Shown one piece after another: positions 53,601-61,083 of a stretch of DNA of 64,000 bases. The position numbers and the translations under genes were made by a program. Below the pieces are notes generated by a model, which had not been told where the DNA came from, made no database searches, and saw only the letters and a program-made list of their open reading frames with translations. Where the stretch lies: positions 7,812,001 to 7,876,000 of the forward strand of contig NZ_CP133771.1 in assembly GCF_031348265.1 (NCBI RefSeq), given 5' to 3'. Each line of letters opens with the position of its first letter. Positions within the stretch are counted from its first letter, which is position 1. This DNA is from Streptomyces collinus (GTDB taxonomy: Bacteria > Actinomycetota > Actinomycetes > Streptomycetales > Streptomycetaceae).

Positions 53601-56082
53601 GGTCGCCGAAGGCCAGGGAACCGATCTGGAGACGATCACGGACCGGGTGTTGGGCGTCTGGAAGGACGCCGTCGTCGACTACGTGATCAAGCCGGAGAAG
53701 GTGGCGCTCCGCCCCGGCGAGAACAAAGCCTGGACGTGTCTCTCCTGCCACCGTCCGCACCTGCACCCGGGTGCGGGGTTGTGCACCAAGTGTCTGACCC
53801 CGCTGCCTGCCATACCCCAGCAGTACAGCGGCGTCCTCGAAGGCGACTACTACGCCTGGAAGGCGGCCCACAGCACCGGCGACTTCCCCCTGCGGACCGC
53901 GGAGCTGACCGGCCAGACGGACCGGCTGGAGGCCCAGCGCCGGCAGAGCCTCTTCCAGGATGTCTTCCTGGGCGACAACGACGTGCCGCAGGCGGACGGC
54001 TTGGAACTGCTCTCAGTGACCACGACCATGGAGGCCGGTGTCGACATCGGCCCCCTCAACACCGTGATCATGGCCAACATGCCGCCCACCCGTTTCAACT
54101 ACCAGCAGCGGGTGGGCCGCGCAGGCCGACGCAACAGCCCGGTCGCCGTGGCACTCACCGTCTGCCGTGGCCGCAGCCACGACGAGCACTACTTCGCCCG
54201 CCCGGAAGCCATCACCAACGACCCGACCCCGCCGCCCTACCTGGTCCTCGGCATGGTCTCCGTCTTCCGGCGGGTCCTGCTGGGAGAAGTCCTGCGCCAG
54301 GCCTTCGAGCCCATGCAGCCGGACGACCCCAGGAAGGGGGCGGACATGACGACGAACGTCCACGGACAATTCGGCCTCGCCGCCGACTGGCCGATGCACC
54401 GTAGTTCCGTCCGCCGCTGGATCGCCGATCACCCGGGCCGCATCAGGGCCGCTGCCACGGCCCTCCAGGCCGGGACGCCGGAGAACATCACCGCCATCGA
54501 CCCGGTGGTCGTCATTGACGAACTCCTCGACCAGGTCGACGAGGTGGCAGCCCGAACCGTCGGCCACTCCGACCTCAGCCAGCGTCTGGCGGAGGCCGGC
54601 CTCCTGCCAATGTTCGGCTTCCCGACCCGCTCCCGCCTCCTCTATCGGAGCATCCCGCAGAAAACCTTCCCCTGGCCGCCGGCCGACTCCGTCAACCGAG
54701 ACCTGGCCGTCGCCCTCAGCAAGTTCGCGCCGGGCAGCGAGACCCCGCAGGACGGCCGTCTGCTCCGTTCCATGGGCGTGGTGTCCCTCGTCCCAAGCGG
54801 CCGCGGCGTTCAGGCCGCCGAGGATCCCTTCGGCCCGGAACAGCTGGTCGCAATGTGCAGGATCTGCTCCCATGTGGACCCGCAGGCCGTCGTCGACCCG
54901 GAGACCGGAAGCGCCGGAACTTGCCCCGCCTGCGGTGCGGAGAGCAAGTACTACAAAGCTGTCCCCTTCCGGGAGCCTGCAGGCTTCCGGGCCGCCCCCG
55001 AAGCACGCGACTACGACGGCTATCGGGAAGTCGGCTCCAACGCCACCAGCGCACGGACCGCCACCGACCTGGAGAAGACCGCCCCGCGCATCCACCGTGC
55101 TGCCGACGACTGGATGGTCGTCCACACCGGCAGCGGCGACCGCTACATCGTCAACACCAACGCCGGCAAGCTCTTCCGGTTCGTCAAGAACCACGGGGCC
55201 TGGGGCGGGTACAAAACCGTGGACAGCCCCAGGCTGGAGGCCGACCTGGAGATTGCCCTCGGCGCAACCCAGCACACTGACATGCTCTTCATCGGGGCCA
55301 AGGGCGCCTTCGACACGAGCCGGGGTCTCCGCTTCGACATCTCGAAGTCTCAGCAGACCGACGGCTTCCCCGAGGCGTACCACGGCCGGCGTGCCGCCTG
55401 GTACTCGCTGGCGGCCCTCCTGCGCCGTGCAGCCGCTCCGCACCTGGACGTGCAGCCGGAGGAACTCCTCAGCGGCATCCACGGCTCGGACGCCCCGGTG
55501 GCCGCTCCCGTCATGGCCTATCTGGCGGACACCCTCGACAACGGCGCAGGCTTCAGCACCTACCTCGGCTCGGAAGAACACATCGAGGAGTTCCTCCAGG
55601 CGGTCGACCAATATGTGCACGAACTGGAGGCTGACCACCATGCGCAGAACTGCCGCAGCTCTTGCTACGCCTGCCTGCGCGACTACTCCAACATGCGCCT
55701 CCACCCGCTGTACGATTGGCGGCTCGCCCGCGACCTGACCGATGCCCTGCGGGGCCGGAAACTGCAGATCGACCCGGATGAGCATGCCGTCCTGCTGAAG
55801 GGCTGGGCGGACGAGGAGACTTCGGTCCGCCTGGCGGAGACAGCAGCCGGACCGGTCGCGCTCTTCACCTCGGACTTCACTGGCGAGCCAGTCGCGGTCG
55901 CCGTCAAGCATCCGTTGGAGTCCATCACCGAGGAGTGCCCGAACGAACGCCTCCAGGCCCTGCGTGACGAGGTCCGCTCCCGCGGCTTCGCCACCAGGAT
56001 CGCCTTCGCCGACTCCCACGGCTTGGACCGCACTCCTGCCGCGGTGATCGAGCAGGTGCGCAGCTTCGCGGAGGACTTCTGA
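50617..56082 (+). CDS. Giant DEAD/DEAH helicase with DUF1998/MZB-type C-terminus
   Basis: 1821-residue superfamily 2 helicase. Motif I is GTGSGKTES (~127-135), an inserted ~200-residue segment follows, motif II is LDELH (~334), motif III region FAASASLE, then VTTTMEAGVDIG and motif VI QQRVGRAGRR (~1162). Zinc-ribbon-like cysteine sets occur between and after the helicase lobes (CTCGAR...CQACGD; CPACGDDW; CLSCH...CTKC; CRIC...CPACG). The C-terminus has NCRSSCYACLRDYSN (~1678), the DUF1998/MZB four-Cys type shared with Druantia DruE and the DISARM DrmA/DrmB pair. It is the core enzyme of the operon and likely acts on DNA. Both ends overlap neighbours by 4 and 1 bp. Confidence 0.85.
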   Translation: MSIEQQTAAVTNTDVQDVMGTFGDLRSALFRYYDTPFGVDDRSVMEERRSLLDRDNGAWRDPLIELRPQYASRGISIADSFAEAGAHPDAAEFARFALPDGVASLYQHQHDALVTACEGKDLVVTAGTGSGKTESFLLPVLADLVAESVHWQGTRVAQREWWQGDGDYVPSRQGEHGHPAAMRVLILYPTNALADDQLVRLRKSLNSSEAHEWLDRKRNGHRYYFGRYTGATPVSGSRDSRPANFRLRQYLREVQERQRKADEKLGEELRAFIPRLGGAEMHARWDMQAAPPDIMVTNYSMLNIMLLRKQEKLIFSATRKWLEETPGACFTLILDELHMYRGTAGTEVAYLLRNLRHRLGLDKSPEKFRVFAASASLEAGRDDEFLDGFFALPGSRRVIIPGRAKENHGEGDLAVHTERLVRAAKAPISRRDAVALARETGLGPALQRALTPGGKPRALPAPELAKNLFPAVPEEQRQDALHGVLRTLGSAQDPELPQLRAHFFFRNIEGVWACSDPQCPDIPVEHGPERRVGRLFAEPTSRCTCGARVLELLSCQACGDLMLGGYASPKDTHKRKFTGALHTDFPDLDLLPDEASGVPTAANYVVYWPRTKGLGLDDPSWHAGLSDGGPQVEFGFRRSAYQPATGRLENRDVHHTGWSFHISVPLDKEGKKPAYDPARLQAFPTRCPACGDDWEIKRDRDGRFIPLESPDRLRNAPVRRMRTGFYKINQVLVTEALGHLPDGQRKAIAFSDSRDDASELASGLALRHYQDLLRLLSAQAVESQGDPFGDLQLVKAHYAGEPVERDGVRAAMRRLRDRNPADWGRLKAILTDDLDADPELLPDLERKFSELPSLDDLASDLEGMLLKYGTNPAGPAASLQQTSAGQPWTTLYNWERDRDAVVDTQTQEELLDRLRSRLRLETVGSLFSSGGRDFESLGLGWLCLRDDRSPIQIGPDSDQAVARASLRILGLMRRFTRMRGSLQGPPAPLKRFWKQVAEGQGTDLETITDRVLGVWKDAVVDYVIKPEKVALRPGENKAWTCLSCHRPHLHPGAGLCTKCLTPLPAIPQQYSGVLEGDYYAWKAAHSTGDFPLRTAELTGQTDRLEAQRRQSLFQDVFLGDNDVPQADGLELLSVTTTMEAGVDIGPLNTVIMANMPPTRFNYQQRVGRAGRRNSPVAVALTVCRGRSHDEHYFARPEAITNDPTPPPYLVLGMVSVFRRVLLGEVLRQAFEPMQPDDPRKGADMTTNVHGQFGLAADWPMHRSSVRRWIADHPGRIRAAATALQAGTPENITAIDPVVVIDELLDQVDEVAARTVGHSDLSQRLAEAGLLPMFGFPTRSRLLYRSIPQKTFPWPPADSVNRDLAVALSKFAPGSETPQDGRLLRSMGVVSLVPSGRGVQAAEDPFGPEQLVAMCRICSHVDPQAVVDPETGSAGTCPACGAESKYYKAVPFREPAGFRAAPEARDYDGYREVGSNATSARTATDLEKTAPRIHRAADDWMVVHTGSGDRYIVNTNAGKLFRFVKNHGAWGGYKTVDSPRLEADLEIALGATQHTDMLFIGAKGAFDTSRGLRFDISKSQQTDGFPEAYHGRRAAWYSLAALLRRAAAPHLDVQPEELLSGIHGSDAPVAAPVMAYLADTLDNGAGFSTYLGSEEHIEEFLQAVDQYVHELEADHHAQNCRSSCYACLRDYSNMRLHPLYDWRLARDLTDALRGRKLQIDPDEHAVLLKGWADEETSVRLAETAAGPVALFTSDFTGEPVAVAVKHPLESITEECPNERLQALRDEVRSRGFATRIAFADSHGLDRTPAAVIEQVRSFAEDF

Positions 56083-57830
56083 TGACGCCGGAAATCCCGC
56101 TGGGAGCAGGCCAGGACGAGCAGGCTCGCCTGGAGGAGTTGCGACAGCGCGAGATCGCCCGCCGCCTCGCCCTCCGTCAGGCTCGCGGCGAGGGCCGGAC
56201 CGCTCCCGTCGAGGCCGTCACCACTAGGGAAGTCCCGGAAAGTGGAAGCAGCCCGGCCCCGTTCGTTCCGCCGCAAAAGCAGCCCGAACCGGTCGTGCCC
56301 GAACCGATTCCCGAAGGATTCGCCGACCAAGTGGCCTGGGAGCGCGCCCGCTCCTTTGCGGAACTCATGCTGCCCGACGCACTGAAGGCCGAGGCCGGAA
56401 GGCTCTCCGCAGAGAAACTGGCATGGGTCGCGGTCGATACAGCATCCCGGAAGGACGGCCCGGTCGAAGGCGTCTCATTGCTCGTCATGGCCCAGGACCA
56501 CGGACTGGACGTCTTCAACGGCCAGCTCGACGACCGGGCCCGCGCCCTGCTGGAAGACAAGCCACTGCCGCTCCCGGGGGAGCCGGGCAGTATGTGGCAG
56601 ATCTATCAGGACGACCGCCGCCTGACAGAGACCAACCTGCCTGCCCCGCGGCAGAAGGCTCTTCTGGCGAAGCTTCCCCGGCCGCTCCTCGACGACTACA
56701 TCGATGAGGAGTGGATCGGCGCGGTCCCCGATCACGATGGCACCTCCCGGGCGGCCTACTTCCGTGCCCGCCTGGACCCGGCATCCCTCACCGATGAAGA
56801 GATGGACCTGCTGGCCTGGCCCCTGGAGCGAGAGCGCCGGGAGGCCGGCCCGGAAGCGGAACCTGGCCGTGACTGGCCGCAGGACTGGCAACTGCTGGTG
56901 AGACTGCAGGCCAACGACGCCCGCTCCATTGCCGAGGAGTGGACCGACCTCCTGCCACCGACGCAGAAGCTCCTCGACAGCCTGCGTGAGGTGCGGCGGA
57001 CCGGGGAGGTCCCGGACGACCTCATCGCCGACGAGCGGCTGTGGGTCCTCCTAGAACGGATCAACTCCCAGGTGCGCAGCGCGAGTAGCAGGAAGTTCAA
57101 CGGCTGGATCGGCGTGCGGCTCCTGATCAGGGCCGTGCGGCAGATGCACCGTGCCCTCCTCCGCGGGGACGACGTGACTGCGGAGCAGCGGAGGAAGACG
57201 GCGCTTACTGTGGCTTCGAGGCTCCGGCACCAGTCGCAGCCAGTGCGCTGGGAGGCCCAGAACATCCAGGCCTATCTGTGCGTCGGCCAAGAGATGACGG
57301 AGTCTCTCAAGCTTTTGGAGCAGGATGCTGAAGGCCGTCCCCCGGTGAAGGAACAGTTGGGTGGAGCCACCGTGGTCGCGCTGCGGAAGAACCGGAGCTT
57401 CCTGGAGGACCGGCCGCTCGGGGAACGCGACCAACAGCTCAACCCGTACCTCGTGCTCGACGTACCCGACGAGGCGGAAGACTGGAAGAAGGCCTGGCGA
57501 ACCTTGAGGAAGGAACTCGACGACGGTGGCCGCGTCCAGATCAACCGGGCCAAGGACATGATCGAGAAGGCCGAGCGGGAGCAGCAGGAACTGCCCCGGT
57601 TCGTGGTACCGCTCGCCCCACACCGCTGGGTAGCCCCCACCGGCACAAGCCACCGGCTGGAGCTCCCGCCCGAGCCCCTACGGAGGCTCACGATGCCATC
57701 CACGGACAGCGACCGCGAGTGGTCTCGCACCGAGGCTGCCCGAGAAATAATCACCAAGGCGACAGAACGCCTTTCCCCGGCTGCTGAAGACACCGCAGCC
57801 CTTGAAGACCCAGAGAGCGGCACATCATGA
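56082..57830 (+). CDS. Unknown protein with J-domain-like region lacking HPD
   Basis: 582 residues, soluble and charged, with a disordered Pro/Glu-rich stretch (~35-80). Residues ~454-503 run NPYLVLDVPDE...DWKKAWRTLRKEL-DDG-GRVQINRAKDMIEKAE. This follows the J-domain plan (NPYxVLGV, helix II with KKAYRxL, loop, helix III with N-x-A-x-x-x-L) but has DDG where the HPD tripeptide should be. With GrpE-like and Hsp70-like genes directly downstream, I read it as a divergent co-chaperone. The remainder (helical, ~95-440) is unrecognised. Overlaps: TGATG with the helicase, ATGA with the next gene. The domain call is from pattern alone. Confidence 0.6.
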   Translation: MTPEIPLGAGQDEQARLEELRQREIARRLALRQARGEGRTAPVEAVTTREVPESGSSPAPFVPPQKQPEPVVPEPIPEGFADQVAWERARSFAELMLPDALKAEAGRLSAEKLAWVAVDTASRKDGPVEGVSLLVMAQDHGLDVFNGQLDDRARALLEDKPLPLPGEPGSMWQIYQDDRRLTETNLPAPRQKALLAKLPRPLLDDYIDEEWIGAVPDHDGTSRAAYFRARLDPASLTDEEMDLLAWPLERERREAGPEAEPGRDWPQDWQLLVRLQANDARSIAEEWTDLLPPTQKLLDSLREVRRTGEVPDDLIADERLWVLLERINSQVRSASSRKFNGWIGVRLLIRAVRQMHRALLRGDDVTAEQRRKTALTVASRLRHQSQPVRWEAQNIQAYLCVGQEMTESLKLLEQDAEGRPPVKEQLGGATVVALRKNRSFLEDRPLGERDQQLNPYLVLDVPDEAEDWKKAWRTLRKELDDGGRVQINRAKDMIEKAEREQQELPRFVVPLAPHRWVAPTGTSHRLELPPEPLRRLTMPSTDSDREWSRTEAAREIITKATERLSPAAEDTAALEDPESGTS

Positions 57831-58744
57831 GCAGCGGAGCCGGTAAAGGCGACAGTGGTTCTGACCCCCGTGATGGATCCCGACGGAGTCGGGGACGAGG
57901 GCCGAATCGTGGAAGCGTGCGGAATCGCGGTGAGCTCAGGGCGGCCGAGGCTGCTCCCTGGCGGTACACCGAGAGCCACCTGCCCGAGTTCACGCCAGGG
58001 GCCCTGGACGCGGCCGCGATCCTGAAGTCGGTCAACGAGACGCTCCTGCCCGTGGTGGAGGAGGAGCTGCACGAGGCGACGGAGAAGCTGGGCGCCGCTC
58101 TGGCCGACAAGCAGGCGGAGGCTGATCTGGTCTCCACCTTCCGGGCCGAACTGATGCGCCGAGTACTTCCTCAGTTCACCGAAGCGGTGCGCAGAGGCGT
58201 GCTGGAGAGCATCCGCACGCGCCAGATGCACCTGGCGCAGCTGGCCGTCCTGCACCGGCACGTGCTGGAGGCGAAGAAGCTGACAACGGTGCTGACCCGC
58301 CTTGACCATGAGGCAGCAAAGGCCGGCCTGCAGATCGTCGACGACACCGGTGACCCGTCGCTGTTCAACGTCGTGGAGGACCAGCCCGGCGTGATGAAGC
58401 GAGAGCCGGTCACGTTCGAGCTCATCGCGCCGGCCTACGTCGACAAGGAGTCGGGGAAGCTCGTTGAACGCGGATGGCTGCGGGCTGTTGCCGAGGCACA
58501 ACTTCCCAAGCCTTCACTCGACGAGGTGAAACCCGGTCAGAGGCGTAGAGCGAACCAGGCCGAGGCCAAGAAGAAGCAGCTGGAGAAGAAGGCTCCTGCA
58601 CAGCACGGGAGAAAGAAGTATCACCGGGGTCAGGACCCCGAAAAGCAGCAGAACAGAGGCAATGGGAAGGGCGACGGCGCACCGCGCCCCCGTCCTGCAG
58701 GAAACGGAGACCGCCGCCGGGTGACGCGGAAGGAAACGCGATGA
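57827..58744 (+). CDS. GrpE-like protein with basic tails
   Basis: 305 residues. The centre is a long helix/coiled-coil (about 60-165, e.g. VNETLLPVVEEELHEATEKLGAAL). Next comes a small beta-like segment, GLQIVDDTGDPSLFNVVE...(~194-221) FELIAPAYVDKESGKLVERGWLRAV. That order and spacing resemble GrpE nucleotide-exchange factors (long helices, then G-x-FDPxxHEAV and the GYxxxxRVLRPAxV ending). N- and C-terminal tails are rich in Arg/Lys/Gly (last ~70 residues, e.g. RRRANQAEAKKKQLEKK), suggesting nucleic-acid binding. It is coupled to the Hsp70 gene by ATGA. The GrpE assignment is inferred from pattern and position. Confidence 0.6.
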   Translation: MSSGAGKGDSGSDPRDGSRRSRGRGPNRGSVRNRGELRAAEAAPWRYTESHLPEFTPGALDAAAILKSVNETLLPVVEEELHEATEKLGAALADKQAEADLVSTFRAELMRRVLPQFTEAVRRGVLESIRTRQMHLAQLAVLHRHVLEAKKLTTVLTRLDHEAAKAGLQIVDDTGDPSLFNVVEDQPGVMKREPVTFELIAPAYVDKESGKLVERGWLRAVAEAQLPKPSLDEVKPGQRRRANQAEAKKKQLEKKAPAQHGRKKYHRGQDPEKQQNRGNGKGDGAPRPRPAGNGDRRRVTRKETR

Positions 58745-60507
58745 GTTTCGGTATTGACTTCGGCACCAGCAACTCCGTGGTCGCTCACTGGAACGGGCAC
58801 ACCACCGAAGTCCTGCCGGTCGACGGCGACAACGTGCCCGCCCAGTGGCAGATGTCGGAGTTCGAGCAGCTCTTCCCTTCCGTGCTGTCCGTCCGAGACC
58901 TGCAGCGCACTCTCTGCTTCGGCTGGGAGGCGAAGACCGGCACCAGCGAGCCGCTCGACGCCGTCAAGCGCATGCTCGGCACGCGCTCCAGCGCCGAGAA
59001 GGACGGCGATATCGACGGCCTCGAGGTCGCGGCCCGGCTGGAGGAGTACCACGTCTGGGTCGGCTCGGAGAAGTTCCACAGTACGGTCGCGGCCGCCTCT
59101 CTCTTCAGCCGCCTGAAGGAAGGCGTCTCCGCCCAGCTGCTCGACCTCTCCGACGCGGTCGTCACCGTCCCCGCCAAGGCGACGGGCGGTGCCCGCTACC
59201 GCACCCGTGCCGCGGCAGTGCTCGGCGGTGTGAAGGTCCGGGCACTGCTCAACGAGCCCACAGCAGCAGCGATCTCGTACGCCCACGACGTCCCGATCCC
59301 CGGCCGTTTCCTCGTCTTCGACTGGGGCGGCGGAACCATCGACGTCACCGTCCTCGAATACGACGACGGTCTCTTCGAGGAGCAGACCTCCCGCGGCATC
59401 ACCGCCCTCGGCGGCCTGGAGTTCGACAACGCACTGGCCAAGCTGATCCAGCAGAAGATCGGCCTGACCGCGGACCGCCTCACCAAGGCCGAGCGACGCC
59501 GGTGGCGCCGGTCGGTTGAGCTGACGAAGATCGCTCTGTCCTCCGTGCCCATGGATGGCGCGCTCTTCTTCGACCTCCCGGTCGGTCTTGCCCCCTTGAT
59601 CTCGAAGCGCGAGGTCAGGATCACCGCGGCCGAGTACACCGAGGCGATCACCCCGCTCATCACCCGTGCCCTGGAGCCGGTCCAGCAGGCGTTGGAAGAC
59701 CTGGCCATCACCCCGGACGCCATCGACTCGGTTCTGATGATCGGCGGAACCTCGCAGATCCCCCAAGTGCGTCACGCCCTGGGCGAGCTGCTCGGCCACG
59801 ACCGCATCGTCGACAGCGGCCTGTGCCGGCCCATGACCGCCGTTGCCCGGGGTGCGGCCATCTACGCGGCCTCCCTCGACGGAGAACTCGGAGACGACAG
59901 CGACTTCTCTCTGGTGACCAGCTACGACCTGGGTACGGCTGTGATTGCGGGTGAGCAGAGGGGGTTTCAGGCGATCATTCATCGCAACGCCACGCTCCCT
60001 GCGGAGGGCATGAAAACCTTCCATCCCAGCAAGCCGGGAGCTTCCTGTGTACGCGTCCCGGTGATTGAGGGCGAGGTTGGCCACTCGGCCGACAGCGACA
60101 GGGCCTTTCCGCTGGCCAACATCGAGGTGCCGCTCCCGAATCGGGAGCAGGATGTCCAGCGGAACAAGATCGAGGTCAAGTTCCGCTACAACGAGAGCGG
60201 CATTCTGCACTTCACCGCCACCCATGTGGCCACCGGCGTAGTGCTCTCTGAGCGCGAGATTGACTCCTTTGGCCCCGACGGCACCCCGCTGCAGCAGGGT
60301 CTCGAGGAGGAACTGACCCGTCTCCTGGCCCATACCATCCGGCCCTTTGCCGACGGCTCCTCCAATGTCCGGCACCTCTCGGCAGCCGAGACCGCTAACG
60401 CCCGGCCCGCACCGATCGACATGTCCGTGCGCGTGGTGGAGGCCGACCCGGCGGTAACAGTCAACGGTGAGCCACAGGGAGTGGTAACGAAGGGGCTTTG
60501 GAGCTGA
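58741..60507 (+). CDS. Hsp70-family ATPase of the helicase operon
   Basis: 588-residue DnaK-like protein. The nucleotide-binding domain has phosphate 1 FGIDFGTSNSVVA, connect 1 and NEPTAAAISYA (~173), phosphate 2 LVFDWGGGTIDVTV (~195) and adenosine motif MIGGTSQIPQV (~335). A shorter substrate-domain-like beta region follows (DLGTAVIAGEQRGFQAIIHRNATLP, then NKIEVKFRYNESGILHFTA). It is shorter than housekeeping DnaK (about 610-640) and lacks the long helical lid and acidic tail. In SDWGGG-type position it has DWGGGT rather than DLGGGT. It ends the operon, coupled to the GrpE-like gene. Likely an ATP-driven switch or assembly factor for the helicase complex. Confidence 0.88.
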   Translation: MSFGIDFGTSNSVVAHWNGHTTEVLPVDGDNVPAQWQMSEFEQLFPSVLSVRDLQRTLCFGWEAKTGTSEPLDAVKRMLGTRSSAEKDGDIDGLEVAARLEEYHVWVGSEKFHSTVAAASLFSRLKEGVSAQLLDLSDAVVTVPAKATGGARYRTRAAAVLGGVKVRALLNEPTAAAISYAHDVPIPGRFLVFDWGGGTIDVTVLEYDDGLFEEQTSRGITALGGLEFDNALAKLIQQKIGLTADRLTKAERRRWRRSVELTKIALSSVPMDGALFFDLPVGLAPLISKREVRITAAEYTEAITPLITRALEPVQQALEDLAITPDAIDSVLMIGGTSQIPQVRHALGELLGHDRIVDSGLCRPMTAVARGAAIYAASLDGELGDDSDFSLVTSYDLGTAVIAGEQRGFQAIIHRNATLPAEGMKTFHPSKPGASCVRVPVIEGEVGHSADSDRAFPLANIEVPLPNREQDVQRNKIEVKFRYNESGILHFTATHVATGVVLSEREIDSFGPDGTPLQQGLEEELTRLLAHTIRPFADGSSNVRHLSAAETANARPAPIDMSVRVVEADPAVTVNGEPQGVVTKGLWS

Positions 60508-60668
60508 GAGCGAGGCTTGGCAGGCAGAAGTGCGACTGCATGGGAAGCAGGCGCTTGCCTGGCGACACCCTCTTGTGATCGGACCGAGGGCATGGGCCAG
60601 TTCGATCTCTGCATGACTGGTCATCTGGGGGACGAGGAAGCCCGGGCGGTGAACATCAACACAACGTC

Positions 60669-60926
60669 GTGGCCGACGACGTCTACCGGGTGCACGAGCA
60701 GATCCACTCCAACACGCACAAGCCGCGAAAGCTGAAGCATCACAAGGCGGGGGAGTTCCGGGAGGTTCCCCTGCCACGCTCGGTGCGGGAAGAGATGGAG
60801 CGGTACGAGGAGAAGCACGGCACCACGAAGGAGGGCTGTCTGCTGTGCAGTCCGAGCGGCTACTACACGGAGCCGATGGAACGCCACCGTGTGCAGAGGC
60901 TCTTCAGGGACCCGCGTCGCTGGTAG
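60669..60926 (+). pseudogene. Tyrosine-recombinase (integrase) fragment
   Basis: About 85 codons (VADDVYRVHEQIHSNTHKPRKLKHHKAGEFREVPLPRSVREEMERYEEKHGT...) resemble the central catalytic-domain region of actinobacterial phage-type integrases (KHRKAGEFREVPLP). The N-terminal domain and the C-terminal HxxR...Y catalytic part are missing. The frame upstream (from about 60648) continues with similar sequence but no full gene exists. It is a remnant of an integrative element at the right edge of the defence island. The gaps on either side (60508-60668 and 60927-61083) hold nothing else recognised. Confidence 0.65.
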
Positions 60927-61083
60927 TGGCAGCGGCGGGGCAGCCTCCCCACGTGATCACCGAGCATGCTGCCGATCAGTGGGACCGCGAACTGGACGAC
61001 CTCTTCGCGCTTCTCCTGCCGGGGGCAGGCTTCTCCTGCCTGGGGGCAGGGCGCTCGCCTGACCCCCCAGGCTCCCCCGCCGG

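Noticed and set aside
47589..60507. Assignment to DISARM, Druantia or Zorya
   Set aside because: DISARM needs separate DrmA, DrmB, DrmC plus a methylase; Druantia types carry DruE with other named partners; Zorya has membrane ZorAB. None includes Hsp70, J-like and GrpE-like genes.
60927..61083. tRNA or attachment site at the right end of the island
   Set aside because: No cloverleaf or matching repeat of the left edge could be found by eye.
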